DNA of 64,000 nt, from contig CM041292.1 of assembly GCA_023052935.1 (NCBI GenBank), positions 148,666,939 to 148,730,938 on the forward strand. The letters run 5' to 3'. The notes under the pieces were generated by a model. That model did no database searches, was not told the DNA's origin, and saw nothing but the letters and a program-made list of their open reading frames with translations. This DNA is from Piezodorus guildinii. Taxonomy: Eukaryota; Arthropoda; Insecta; Hemiptera; Pentatomidae. Position 1 is the first letter of the stretch. Every line of letters starts with the position of its first letter. This document shows positions 22,739 to 33,649 of this stretch, in pieces. A program made the translations under genes and the position numbers.

Positions 22739-23014
22739 TTAATATATATGATGGTGCAAGATGTCCAGCGAGTCCAGGATTATGGACGCTGCCATTTTCT
22801 GGAGTTGATTCTCTTCCAGTCCACATTTTTCGAAAAACTCTCTTGATGCTAACGGGATGGTCCCCCTGCTTCCGAACCATAGTCCTTTGACAGTAAAAGT
22901 TCCTTCACCGAACACCTCACGAATCTTCTCCCGCAGGTAGAGAATACATTTAGCATATTTTTTTTCTTTTTTCTTCTTGGATTTTGTTGCCTTGTTTCTG
23001 ACCCTTTGCCTCAT
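22739..23014 (-). pseudogene. Retroelement C-terminal protein fragment
   Basis: A 91-codon minus-strand frame with a basic start (KSKKKKEKKY), then LREKIREVFGEGTFTVKGLW, FGSRGTIPLASREFFEKCGL and a final ILDSLDILHHHIY. The FGSRG..P...REF pattern followed by DSL.ILH is one I associate with the extreme C-terminus of non-LTR or related retroelement polyproteins in arthropods. No RT motifs are visible next to it. The clade cannot be fixed from this fragment, and an exon of a host gene is not excluded. Confidence 0.5.
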
Positions 23015-23230
23015 ATCTGATTGTGGGATCTAATATCAGTGCTTACTTTCCTGTGGTACTAAATGCTATGATGTCAAAAAATCTAGTTGACCCATAGGTA
23101 TCAAGGCAAAACACTTCTTGAAAAAATGTATAGTTATTCTCTTCTAGAACGTCCGCTATTTCGTTGTTTTATGTGTAAAAATAGAAAACAGCCATTCAGA
23201 AATAAACTTTTGCTCTCGTTCTATTAAATT

Positions 23231-23260
23231 ATATTCCATGTATAAGTAAGTGAAAGCAAT
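23231..23260 (+). repeat. REP-A right-end remnant
   Basis: 'ttccatgtataagtaagtgaaagca' matches the last 25 bases of REP-A with a few changes. Nothing upstream aligns, so it is a severely truncated copy or a chance match. Confidence 0.35.
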
Positions 23261-23284
23261 AAGTAAATAAATTAATACCGCAAT

Positions 23285-23530
23285 GCCCTGAACGTCGAAG
23301 GAACAATATTGACAACTCCTCCCTTAGAAGAGTCATTTATACCCAGGACAGCTCCCTTGGACGATTGCCCCAGGTGTGAGGCACAAACGAGTGATCAGAA
23401 TGAGGACGTGCAATACGCTTATGGAATTCTGAGAGCTGGGTGTGCAGTGGACCGACTTATGAAAGAAATGTCCATGAAAATGGTCCATAATACTAATTAT
23501 TTAAGAGTAAAATCGATCGATGTTCGGTAA
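23285..23530 (+). other. Short coding-like block, unknown product
   Basis: An open plus-strand frame of up to 82 codons with protein-like composition: TTPPLEESFIPRTAPLDDCP, RCEAQTSDQNEDVQYAYGIL and RAGCAVDRLMKEMSMK. A GCCCCAG/GTGTGAG donor-like site lies at about 23373. No family is recognised. It could be an isolated exon or a retroelement scrap. It is less AT-rich than the flanks, which is the main argument that it is or was coding. Confidence 0.3.
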
Positions 23531-23814
23531 AATAACTATTACTACTGTTGGTTAATTATCAAAAAGAAATTTTTTTAATGTTCTGAATAATGAAAAAAAC
23601 CCATTAAAAATGCTTTCTTTTTGGTAAAACACTATTCTAAAGCTCTATGGTTTGAGGTCATAGTAGATATAAGAGAATTCGGTTGCAATAAAATAAAATC
23701 ATGGTTTTTGTGATTTTACGAATCCTAAGCTCTAGCTTTGGTCTTCGATTGAGTACTAATAAGAACTATAAGGATAGTGATGTTATATTAGAATATAAAT
23801 GAAAAATGTATCCT

Positions 23815-23923
23815 GACAGAGGGCCAGTCGCTAGTCTCTCACGCTAAAGGTTGTGAGTTTGAATCCTAGTCCCGGCGGGACTTTTTCAAGCATTTAATTA
23901 ATGGGAATTGTAATATATACGAA

Positions 23924-23960
<37 letters not shown>

Positions 23961-24155
23961 GGGAGATTCACTCACAGCCTCTCCCCCGGGTACGTGAGAA
24001 CCGTCAGCCAAATGGTTGCCACTGACAAAATTAGGCGTAGGGAGTGATGACCCTACACTATAAAATACATCGAGAAACGTGATTGTAACTCCCAGGAGAC
24101 TACACCACGAGGCCAAGGGCCTACACGGCCGACAGCGCAACTGGAAGGAAGGAAA
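23815..24155 (+). mobile_element. SINE-2 copy with an internal A-rich expansion
   Basis: The head is tRNA-like: an A-box-like CCAGTCGCTAG and a B-box GAGTTTGAATCCTAG (23859-23873). The body (23960-24150) contains GGTACGTGAGAACCGTCAGC, GTAGGGAGTGATGACC and CCCAGGAGACTACACCACG. It matches the minus-strand copy at 32362-32628. An AT- and A-rich stretch (23890-23956) separates head and body here but not in the other copy. Confidence 0.8.
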
Positions 24156-24329
24156 AGTATCCTCACAAGTATAAAGTTTAAATCGTTTGGCACCATCCCT
24201 TAGTGTGGAGCGTTAAAAATTATATGTGATTTGGTGTTAATGATATTCAATTTAGAAGGCTGAAATTGTTTTTTTTACTTCTGGTGATTAATATTCTTAA
24301 TTTTTTTTTTAATTTTGTTATATTTTTAA

Positions 24330-24640
24330 TGAATTATTTACGCAGAATGGCTTCTAAAACCCGCAGGGATAGGATAAGGAATGAAACTATTAGGGATGAA
24401 GTAAATATTCCTGCAATTAAGGACACCCTGATTGTTAGCCACACAAATTATGGAGGCGAGACCAGTAGGTGCTAGACCTAGAGGAAGACGTAGGCTTAGA
24501 TGTGATGGCTATATTTTCAAGTTGGGACAAGCTATAGGAAAGGCATTGCAGGAGATGAAGACTCTTGCTGGAGACAGAGAGAGATGTTGATCCGGGATAA
24601 ACTAACTTGACTCCACGCTGAAAGGAACAAGGAGAAAGCT
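24330..24640 (+). pseudogene. LINE-4 (RTE-like) reverse transcriptase C-terminus
   Basis: Frame pieces read YLRRMASKTRRDRIRNETIR followed, after frameshifts, by RPVGARPRGRRRLRCDG and AIGKALQEMKTLAGDRER. 'LRRM....R.DRIRNE.IR' followed by a GR-P-GR-R-R-W-like block and DRE/DRER is the usual end of endonuclease-RT proteins of RTE-like LINEs. No catalytic region is present. Confidence 0.6.
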
Positions 24641-24689
24641 GAAGACGGAGAGTATATATTTGTTTCTTATCCAGATTTTCTCATGTTAT

Positions 24690-24965
24690 AATTACATTAC
24701 TGGCTCAACAGACTCATTAAGTAGTCATTGGCCCAAACCAACTACCTCTATCCCAATCTTCTCGATCGTTAGATCGTGTTATAGAGTGGATACCTTCATT
24801 CACATACTTCAGGACGTTATTCCTCCACTTAGCTTCGATATTCAACAGGCCTTGTTCCTTTATATTTACCCAGAAATAGGTTTTTAAGCTGAATGTACTC
24901 TTTCATCCAATGCAGATGTCCAGCCACAGCGTTACAGTCTCACGAAACTTGCTATGGGTAAGTCT
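24690..24965 (-). pseudogene. Second LINE C-terminal fragment, opposite strand
   Basis: The minus strand reads GHLHWMKEYIQLKNLFLGKY, KGTRPVEYRS and, in a shifted frame, KWRNNVLKYVNEGIHSI and NDREDWDR. This fits the GH..RM.E.R..K..F.GK..G.RPVG..R.RW.DNV...GI...A.DREDW pattern at the end of arthropod LINE polyproteins. It lies back to back with the plus-strand fragment ending at 24640. Confidence 0.5.
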
Positions 24966-25025
24966 CTATATGATGAATAAACTTTCATATTTTTCTTCAT
25001 GCGTAGTACACTATTTTCAAAGAGA

Positions 25026-25285
25026 TCACTTGTAGCTAGCATAACAGCCTCCTATGCTAAAATTCACGGGTTCAAACCCGCAGGTGGTCCTAGGATTTTT
25101 TTAATGGGGGTAAAAAATCCTTAGTTATGCCGTCCTTCGGAGGGGACGTTAAAAGGTGGTTGCGATGTCAGGTACTCGTTAAAGATCCCTATCCTAATAA
25201 AACTTGGATAGGCAAAATTTAGGACTCCCACTGTAGCATCGTCCGATTAGCCACAGCAGCATAAAGTGACGTTAAATAAACAAAC
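25026..25285 (+). mobile_element. SINE-3 copy 1
   Basis: A tRNA-like head with A-box TAGCTAGCATAACAGCC and B-box GGGTTCAAACCC (25067-25078). The body has GCCGTCCTTCGGAGGGGACG, GGTACTCGTTAAAGATCCC and 'gccacagcagcataaagtgacgttaaataaa'. The same structure occurs at 39886-40080 and 50251-50520. Confidence 0.85.
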
Positions 25286-26450
25286 CAACAACACCATTTT
25301 CAAAAACTAGGTGGAAAACACTTTCTTTCGTATCGGACCAGCTTTTCTGCATTAGACTAACACAAAGTTAGTGTTCACACCCATACTGTTTTTGTTTTTT
25401 TTTAAATAAGTTTTATCCAGTACAAGTTTGGATTTTTCAATGAAGACTTTGGTACTGAATAGTTTGTACAATGCCTAATAAGCTTTATTTAAGTACACGG
25501 TTTCTTTTGTTATTTATAGTAAACAATTGTGAGAATAATTATAATTTTTGACTACTAACTAATATAAATGAACGTCTCATTGACTCAATGTGTGTTTTAA
25601 AACAGTCGTTATAACAAAAATTACTAAATAATTACAAATCAACTTGCATTAAATTTATATATTTTTTTAACTTTGAGTCCCTTCAACGACTATTCGTATA
25701 AATAACTGTAAATATCATTTAATTAAAATAATAGAGATTTTATGACGAGTAAAGAATAGTCGACCGTATACAATATAAAAAGAATTTGTTTGAGGGTTGT
25801 GGTAATTGAAACACTTCAATTAAGTAACCTTAATTTATTGGGCTACGGTTTGGCCAAACTTTTAGCCTGTCTTTAGGTCTATAAAAAACACAAGATAACA
25901 GTTACGAAAATAATATATAAACAAAAATCATATGGTAAGTAACAAGACAGTATAAAGATATAATATGTATATTCAGTAATAATACAGTGATAATCCATGC
26001 TGATAGGTAACATAAAATTGAGCCATTCAATGAAACACAAGGAGAACAAGAAAATATACTATACTATAAAACATTTCCCTGTTATCATTTCTTTTTAATT
26101 ATTAATTGAAATTTATATTACATAGCATATTTGTCTTTAACTGTCTTATTACATTCTATAAATAAATTTTCTTAATATAATGTTTTACAAAATTATTTTT
26201 TATCTTATTTTTTCTCAGCTCTGAAAATCGCATAAATTAAGGCTCGAAACGTTGGTTAACCGATTAAGAGTTTTAATGACTGTACCCCTAAAATTTCTTA
26301 CATGATAAGATTTAAACAAAATAAATTAAAAAAACCTACTTATATCATATTATAGCTATGCAACATTATATTTTTAGTGGCCAAACATGTGCTGTTTTGT
26401 ATTATCGGCACTATTTCAGTATCAATTCAATTTATACTATATATAATTTC
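25286..26450. other. AT-rich intergenic stretch
   Basis: No gene recognised. Near 26218-26262, GGCTCGAAACGTTGGTTAACC resembles a decayed hammerhead-type 3' core, but the expected CTGATGA is CTGAAAA. Confidence 0.5.
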
Positions 26451-26559
26451 CATTTTTCTTCTCTCAGCTTCTAATAAAGAACATTATGTCAGGATGTGTG
26501 AGACTTTTTTGCTAGCGCCAAAAGAGGCCGACAGTGAGGCGGAGTCCTCCTCGTATTAA
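26377..26559 (+). other. Candidate short terminal exon
   Basis: A pyrimidine-rich acceptor (TTTTTCTTCTCTCAG, ending near 26468) precedes a short open stretch ending in a stop, with the peptide MCETFLLAPKEADSEAESSS. The end is acidic and G+C-richer than its surroundings. The upstream part of the 60-codon frame (from 26377) is hydrophobic and AT-rich and may be intron. No donor, partner exon or family can be named. Confidence 0.25.
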
Positions 26560-27525
26560 AAAAAATAAATTAAATATCTACCTTTGTAATAAAATGATAT
26601 AAATAAAAAATCGAATAAAGATACCCAAGTGAACCGCCTCCTCTTTCTCAACAAAAAATAAAATGATGCTAGATAATATGAGAGATGTTCTGATATTCTT
26701 TTGTAACTTAATGTAAATTTCTTTAAACATCAAAAGAACGTATTTTATTTAATTATAATAATTTGAGTTGATTACTTTTTCAAAATAAAATAAAACAACA
26801 AAAACATTGCAAAGGCATTTCTGTTATTTTTGTATTAAGAAGCATCATAATATTGTGGCAGACTTGTAGAATAAGGGATAACGTTATCAGATTATTAAAC
26901 AAAAATGTTTGTTCTTAAATAGTTTTTGAGTTAATATTTGTTTTCTCTATCAATAGGTTGAAGTAGTCGCAGTTAGTGGCGGGAAATTTCCCAAACAATG
27001 TTGTTATCCTCTTGTTTTAAGTATTTATAGGGCTTGAATATCATCAATCCGAAATCTTAAATAAAATAAAAAAATACAATATTTCAAAAATACAATACGT
27101 TATGCTTTAAGATATTATTAATAAAAATGTCATTTATAATTATCTACACCGGAAAAACCAATATTATAAATTTAAAAATAGTTCTCTCTCCCCTAAAGAA
27201 AACAAACAAAACAAAAAAATAACAATTTTTTTTTTTTATTTTTATTTTTTTTTTATTTTTTCACTTAAGACGTTTAATATTGAGGAACAGTGACAATCTG
27301 ATAGTTATTGAAGTCGGTTCCAACATAGGTAAATCGATTGGTCGGATTGTTAAGTCGGTCATTTATCTGACTATTTAATTTAAAAAGGCCGTACCTCAAA
27401 TAATGCTATCTACAGTTAAAAGTGGAGATCAGATAGTAAATAAATAGTTAAAATCAGCTAGTATTAATGTATATATAAAATTTAATTTATGAAATAATGG
27501 TGAAAATGTTTTCGAAATGACTCAA
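26560..27525. other. AT-rich intergenic stretch
   Basis: No gene or repeat recognised. A- and T-rich runs lie near 27195-27260. Confidence 0.5.
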
Positions 27526-27720
27526 ATAAAAAAAAACTGTACCTCTACTACCATTGAAGGGTCTTCGTCTTAGTATATATAGCTATTCGTAGTATTTCCA
27601 GGACAACGGCCGTGCGATGAGGTTAGGCCGAGATCATACTCAGTCACCAAGTTTTCCCCATTTTGGGCACCCACTTTATAGAGGCTAGGTCTCCATTCAT
27701 CCGAGATTCCTTATCTTTAA
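27526..27720 (-). mobile_element. SINE-1 copy, head lost
   Basis: The minus-strand body of SINE-1: 'aagacccttcaatgg', CAACGGCCGTGCGATGAGG and the GGGCACCCACTTTATAGAGG segment on the plus strand match 58962-59281. The tRNA-related head is missing beyond about 27715. The A-rich tail lies at 27526-27538. Confidence 0.7.
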
Positions 27721-27984
27721 GTGGTATTTTACTTGTTTCAATTGGAAGAGAAAAAAAATCATTTTCGTTAATTATTGGTTTTTTATTTCTCAAAAGGAAA
27801 ATACGCTGAAAAGACGGTTAACACACTTTTAAAGGCGTATGGCAATGAGGATTTAAGAGAAAACACCATCAGAACCAGAAAATTGGACTTGAAAGAAGCA
27901 GAGTGCGTACTACTTCAATTGTTGATGATTACCAAATTAAAAAACCAAAAAAAAAAAAAATACCAGAAGGATGGTAACATGTAA

Positions 27985-28787
27985 ATATATTGTAAAAGGG
28001 TTGTTTATAATTGATTAAGAACATTTACAAGAATCTGAAGTTTTTTATAGAAATCACCATTATTTTCAACCCAAATTTAGGTGTTTTTTTTTTTATTTTA
28101 ATTTATTTTGAATATGTATGCGGTATATCATCTGTCTGTAAATATTTTCTATTCCCCTCTTTATAAGGAAAATAATGCATTTTTTTTAATGGTAATTAAT
28201 TAACTTTCCCTCAGGATACCAAGGTTTCGCCCATCTTGCTCTTGCGGCTTTACACCTACTGCATAGCAAGTTGAATCTACTGAAGGAACTATTGAGCATA
28301 ATGCAGTTGTTTTGGTCTTCGATATCTAGTTCTTCAGTATAAATACAGTAGAGAGATAATGTCGACTGGGCGGATATGTTTCATATATGCAAATCAGATG
28401 GTGTGAGCGTGAACAGTCACCATTCCAGAGAAGGGAAGGCAGGCACAATATCAATATTCATGAACAATGATTGGACTCATGAAGGATAGACCATGTCATC
28501 ATTGGACGATTTTGCGGTTATTTTGGATGATAAAGAGTTTCCGAATTTTCAGGAAACTGAAAATGGAAAATAAACTCAAATTTTGTACGTAATTATAGGG
28601 TTAAAACATTGTACCAGAGAATATGACGTCTTCTTAGCAGTAGTAGAATGAATTCAACTCAGATAACGTTACCTCTTAACGATCAAGTCGCGTTCGAATA
28701 CAAACATGATATTTTTATTCCATGTGCAACTCCGCTTCCTTTATTACCATGGGAGTAATCTACTTCTCAATGGAAGTTTATTTGTGC

Positions 28788-28844
<57 letters not shown>

Positions 28845-29087
28845 ATATATTATATATATATATATATATAAATCGAACTGATGATTCACTATTCTAAATA
28901 TAAAGAAATTTATTGATAGAATGAAAATAGATGTTTATCTTAAGCTCATTTATTGTACAATCGTATAATTGTGAAATCTTACGGGTATCAAATTTTGAAT
29001 ATGATAATTAAGTGAAAGTATATAACCATTAAGAACTTTTAACCAAGACCAGAGAGAAAAAAATCACTGAAAATTTATGAGATAAGT
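27985..29087. other. Intergenic stretch with an unexplained G+C-richer block
   Basis: 28210-28560 is less AT-rich than its flanks and contains several short open pieces on both strands, but no frame or repeat that I recognise. A (TA)n tract follows at 28788-28870. Confidence 0.45.
28788..28870. repeat. (TA)n microsatellite
   Basis: A TA tract with two AT-register shifts. It also makes the artificial Tyr-Ile repeat seen in translation. Confidence 0.95.
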
Positions 29088-29380
29088 AAGGCCGCGGCGT
29101 GGTCTAGCGTACAGAGCATTCAGCACGAGTTCGAAACCCGGTTGAGACAGAATTATTTATTCTGTTATTTCAGCCGTAGAGCGACTTTGGTTTACGGGGA
29201 CTCTCCTGTGGTACACACAGCGTCTATGAAGAGGTTAACCAATAATTAGGGAAAAACCCGGCGGTTGTGTGTTATTTATAACTAAGCACCTTCTTGCACG
29301 GTAGGCTGATCGTAGACGGATCTTATTAAGTACTCAACCCAAGACCCTTCATGGCTTGTAGAGATACAGTTTTTTTTTTT
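29088..29380 (+). mobile_element. SINE-1 copy with tRNA-like head
   Basis: The head GGCCGCGGCGTGGTCTAGCG (A-box region) and B-box GAGTTCGAAACCC are followed by the family body (TTATTTATTCTGTTATTTCAG, GGTTAACCAATAATTAGGG, AAAACCCGGCGGTTGTGTG, ACCCAAGACCCTTCATGG) and a poly-T/A tail at 29370. Shared with 54183, 58962, 27526 and 61870. Confidence 0.85.
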
Positions 29381-31704
29381 AAATTTATTTGTTTAAGGTT
29401 TATGTATAAATAAGAAATAAATCGATGTAGAAAGAGCCTATTTAAGGCGTAAAAAATTCTTCATGTTTGGGCGCCAGCTGATTTATCCATGAAAATATCA
29501 GCGGTTTCTTATTTTTATTCATTAGTTTCGTAATTGATTCAATAAGAATATATTTTCTTAATAGATCACTTTACAATATAATTACTGATTACGTATGATA
29601 AAAAGACATTGTGTCAAGTATATATTAAAGTAAAATTTAACTCTTTATAATTTAAGTATTATACTTAAATATCATAACTACCTATCAAGAAATCTATTGA
29701 AATTTTTAATTTTACAGCATAAATTCACCTCTGATCGTATCATATATCATGCAATAATTCCAGGAAAATTATCACTATACTATTCTTTTCCAAAAAAATA
29801 AATGTGCAATAATCTGGTTGTAGGAAATTTTTTTTTCGCTCATGATTAAAATTTAACGTTATGTACACAACCTCTTTTAAATATATTCAAAACTTCAAAG
29901 ATTTGTTTATTGGATAACAATGAAATAAATACCATCATCTTAGGTTGGGATTTGATATCCTATTTATTCATGAAAAACATAAATTACAAGAGAAAAAAAA
30001 ACTAGAAAAGACCGTTAAAAACATAAATGAAGAACTTCCTCACGAGTTATTTTTTACAATTTTACAACAAAACGGGGTAAAAATTCGTTTTACTGCATTA
30101 TATAAAAATATTTTATTCAACCATATATTAGTTCCATATGTAATTTCCAACAAACATTAACATAGATATACAAATACTTTTTAATAAGGCCAAAATTCAA
30201 TGTATTTTTCTTAATAAACAATAATTGGTTAAATATAATAAAGTAGTAAATATCAATAAATGTTCTAGTTCAGTTTACTTAATTTTTATATGAAATATAT
30301 TGTGAACATGTGAAAAATTCTATTTCAACACAAATTACTTCTATCGTAAGAGGAACTTAAAAGTAAGAATTTTCAAAAAAAAAAAAAAAAAAATTATAAA
30401 TTATTATTTATGGTCCTTGTACTTCAAATATACAACAAAACGTTATTTTCACAAGATATCTCAACGGAACGTAAGATGTTCCAATGAACATTGAATGTAT
30501 TAACCAGATTTGACCAATAATATTATACAGGGTTAAACTAAATTAGAAAATGGTCAATGAAACAAACTATTTCTTCAGTTTTATTACCGTTATCTAACAA
30601 GCAAATAAATAAATCATTAACATTGACGTAAATAGATAAAACTATTTCTTATCTAGTGAATACACTTTGTAAATTAGAAAAGGAGTGTTTTAATTTAGTA
30701 GCCTTTTGTTACTGGCTGTCACACCACATGCAATTTTATGGAGGATATAATTTTCTATTTTCAAGATTTTTTTATAAGGTGACGTATTTTTCCCCCTTTT
30801 TTTTTTTTTTTTTATAAAAGCTCAGGATGGTTATTTTAGTTTTCGGTGGGGTGATACAAAAGTATGTAATGTAGATAAATACTTAATCATTCGGACTATA
30901 TTGATGACTTTGGATCTCGAATTCTTTAAATAGTATGCGTTGAAAGATCTGAAAGGTATCGTAGTTGAATTTCTTTTGATGACCGAACGCTTCCACCTTG
31001 ACCTTCAGACCTTGACTATGCCGTTTCTCTGCTTCCGCTGACCCATAGACTTCATAAATCTATTGAAGAAGATAAGATTACAGACCACACCCGAGGTAAC
31101 ACGATAACGGAAGAACAGCTTCATGTCACCGGGTCCGGTTCCTGAGAGACGATATCCTAGTCATTCATGCTATACAAATGTTTTCACTTGCATAAGTATA
31201 AGTGAAATATTTGTCGGTTAGTTTCTTAGCCTGTAACGATCAATAATATGGTTTCAATTAATAAGAAAAATAACGAGTACTTACTGCAGTAGTAAAGTAG
31301 ACGTTACGCTTAAAAAAATGTAGACACATATGTTTTAGTAACATTTATTTTAAAATGTAATCAAACCGACAAAGATTACACATTTCAATGTTACTTTGTA
31401 ACAAATACAATTTTACTTGCATTCTAGCTATATTATCAAGTTCAGAAACAATTGGAATTCACCCTATATTTGATGTTTATGACAATTACATAAAATTCAA
31501 GAAAAAATACCAGAGATCACCTAATAAAATATATCCACTTATTAAACTATCATATCTGTGTATTCTACCTGGATATGATGATGGATCTAACCTGGCATAT
31601 GAACACATTTGAATTAAAGTGGGTAACCTTAATTAGAAGAAAAATCTTGAAGAGCCTCTAGAAAATCTCAATTAATCATCAGTACATTCTTGTCTTTCGA
31701 ATTT
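29381..31704. other. AT-rich intergenic stretch
   Basis: Two plus-strand frames (29945-30160 and 31388-31612) are of chance length in AT-rich DNA and have no recognised motif. A somewhat G+C-richer patch at 30930-31160 is unexplained. Confidence 0.45.
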
Positions 31705-31930
31705 TTTAAAAGTATTTTTATTGAAATTTATAACTTTATATTATTATACAACAAGTGAATATGCTGGTTAATGATAAAGTACATAGAAAAACATGAAGAG
31801 AAACTGCCCATTGGCAGCACTCTAGCAGTGAATCTAAACAAGGAGATCTCTAGGCCTTCTTCTTTTGAGATGCCTCGGAGGGTTATATGGCACACGCTGT
31901 CTCCATGAATAGGGACCTTAAGCATTAGAG
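31705..31930 (-). mobile_element. LINE-3 (jockey clade) 3'-end fragment
   Basis: The minus strand carries 'ataaccctccgaggcatctcaaaagaag', 'agtgctgccaatgggcagtttctcttcatg' and a terminal 'ataaatttcaataaaaatac'. This matches the 3' UTR of the jockey copy ending at 61423. Confidence 0.75.
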
Positions 31931-32124
31931 GAATGCTTGGTGGATGAGCCTGATCTCGGCCTGAAACCTGGTTGGCATAAAAACATAAAAAAAAAAATCT
32001 AAATCCAGTAAGCCAAAGCCCTTTAATGAGATGCAGTGGTTCAGGATGTTTTATTATTGATGATTGCCACTGAAAAAATTTGACTTACACGGTGCCACAG
32101 GCTTTTTTTTTTTTTTTTTAAATG

Positions 32125-32353
32125 TACGATAGACGCACTAGGTTGTCCTCAGCTTAAACACAATTGCCCAGCCCTGTCGGTCCTCAGAAAGTCTTAAAGA
32201 CACATTAAGATTTCCGAGCTCTTCTAAGAGGTTATCCCTCTATCTGCCTTGTGGTCTCCCTCGAACCTTTACTCCTTCCGTACAACCCTGATATAACCCT
32301 TTGATATTTCTACTATAATCCATTCTGCGGTTGGTATCCAACCACTTTAGTTA
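32125..32353 (-). pseudogene. LINE-4 (RTE-like) C-terminal fragment, distal part
   Basis: The minus strand reads WLDTNRRMDYSRNIKGLYQG, KVRGRPQGR and LLEELGNLNVSLRLSEDRQG, the RGRP..R..D.L.....L.....AEDR.GW end of an RTE-like polyprotein. It is separated from its upstream half by the SINE-2 at 32362-32628. Confidence 0.6.
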
Positions 32354-32361
32354 GACACTGA

Positions 32362-32628
32362 TTTTTTTTTTTTTTTCAGAGCATGCCCTGGGCCTCGCGG
32401 TGTAATCTCCTGGGAGATAACACTCGCGTTTCTCGATGCAATTTTTAGTGTAGGATCATCACTCCCTACGCCTAGTTTTGTGAGTGGCCACCATTTGGCT
32501 GACGGGTCTCACATACCCGCTGTGAGTGAATCCCCATTAAATTACGTTCTTACGAAAGCCCCGCCGGGACTGGGATTCGAACTCACAACTTTGGCATGAG
32601 AGACTAGCGCGCTAGCCACGGGCTCCCT
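32362..32628 (-). mobile_element. SINE-2 copy nested in a LINE-4 fragment
   Basis: A full minus-strand SINE. The tRNA-like head (A-box TGGCTAGCGCGCTAGTC, B-box GAGTTCGAATCCCAG at 32570-32584) is followed by the family body and an A tail (T run 32362-32376). A direct repeat GACACTGA flanks it (32354-32361 and 32629-32636), and the surrounding DNA is one LINE interrupted at this point, so the target duplication is credible. Confidence 0.88.
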
Positions 32629-32636
32629 GACACTGA

Positions 32637-32860
32637 ATTTAGTATAGTTAACTATTCTTTTTAAGACGGTATACCCCGCTTTCTTTTAAAGGACCAAGAA
32701 TGCGCCTAACTATCTTCCATTCAAAGAAGTCAATATAATCAGCATTTAATTTTTTAATTACCCATAACTCAAAAACAAATGCTGTGACTGGCTTATACAG
32801 CCTTAACTTGGTTTAGCGGCTCATTCGTCTAGTTCTACAGGTTTATTTATTCTGCATTAT
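32637..32860 (-). pseudogene. LINE-4 (RTE-like) C-terminal fragment, proximal part
   Basis: The minus strand reads RLYKPVTAFVFELWVIKKLN and FEWKIVRRILGPLKESGVYR. This corresponds to the LYK..V.PV..Y..E.W......F..K.LRRI.GP.KE.G..R region of RTE-like reverse transcriptases. It continues across the SINE into 32125-32353. Confidence 0.65.
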
Positions 32861-32929
32861 CCATTTACAATGAAGAGTAGCCACAAACGGACAACAGCTC
32901 AGACAGCAATATCTCATTGAATACCATTC

Positions 32930-33085
32930 TGTAGCAATATTAGAGAGAATATGGCATAATGAGCTGTTTTCCAGCGGCGTGGAAAAGCGGCGGGCCGGGC
33001 GATAGCCCCTGACAGAGCGCCCTCCCTGAATTGCCGCTTATCAGCCTGTCAAACCTTCACCAGCGATAACTGTGAATGCCCTTAG
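32930..33085. other. Short G+C-rich patch, unidentified
   Basis: About 150 bases with GCGGCGGGCCGGGCG-type composition in an otherwise AT-rich area. There is no frame of useful length, no SINE boxes and no second copy seen. Confidence 0.4.
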
Positions 33086-33469
33086 TCAGTCTCGTAGCTT
33101 TCGTCTCTTCAAGAGTATTTTAGTTTCCGTCCATTGTCCGTTGAAGTAGCAAAAACAAAACAAAAAAATGGCAACATAAAACCAAAAAAAAAAAAAAAAA
33201 ATTATATTGGTCTGAATAAATGAAATCATCATTATAAAACTAAAACTAATCATAAAGGCAAAGATATCTTTTATATACGTTTTGTTTCCTATTATCAATA
33301 TTTAAATATTTTTATTAATAATAAACTCTCCAGTATAAAAAAAAAAAAAAAAATATATAAACCAAATATTGAACATTAAATATCGCAGTTGAAGGTGTGG
33401 TAAACATTGAGCATCAGATGGTTAGGCTGGTTGTTATAATATACTAGAAAATAGTGAAAAAAAAAAAAA

Positions 33470-33600
33470 AAATTGGGGTCTTCATCAGAGATTTTTTGTG
33501 AGGTATGGAAGCTGCATGACTTTTTTTTTTTCACCATTTGCTAATCATTTATGACCACCACCCAGATCATCTCATTCTTCAAGAAAAGAAATTTTCTTGT
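33470..33600 (-). repeat. Decayed hammerhead-associated repeat fragment
   Basis: The minus strand contains CTCTGATGAAGACCCC (about 33477-33492), the start of a hammerhead-like core, but the matching GGGTCGAAAC half is replaced by an A/T run. The neighbouring GACCACCACCCAGATCATCT (33546-33565, plus) resembles GACCGCCACCCGGACTAATT at 22657-22676. Confidence 0.35.
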
Positions 33601-33649
33601 GAAAATTCCACATTAATGATTAATTTCATAATAAATCAAAGGATTCAGG

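Noticed and set aside
26218..26262. Third full hammerhead core near GCTCGAAACGTTGGTT
   Set aside because: The CTGATGA half is CTGAAAA and no paired stem I is apparent; kept only as a possible decayed remnant.
29088..29160. tRNA gene
   Set aside because: A- and B-box sequences are present here and at 54183 and 59281 (minus), but they are followed by a shared 200-base body and an A-rich tail, and the cloverleaf is imperfect. These are SINE heads, not tRNA genes.
29945..30160. 71-codon Lys-rich frame, plus strand
   Set aside because: Length and composition are within chance for AT-rich DNA; no motif.
31388..31612. 74-codon frame, plus strand
   Set aside because: No recognisable motif and no base-composition contrast with the flanks.
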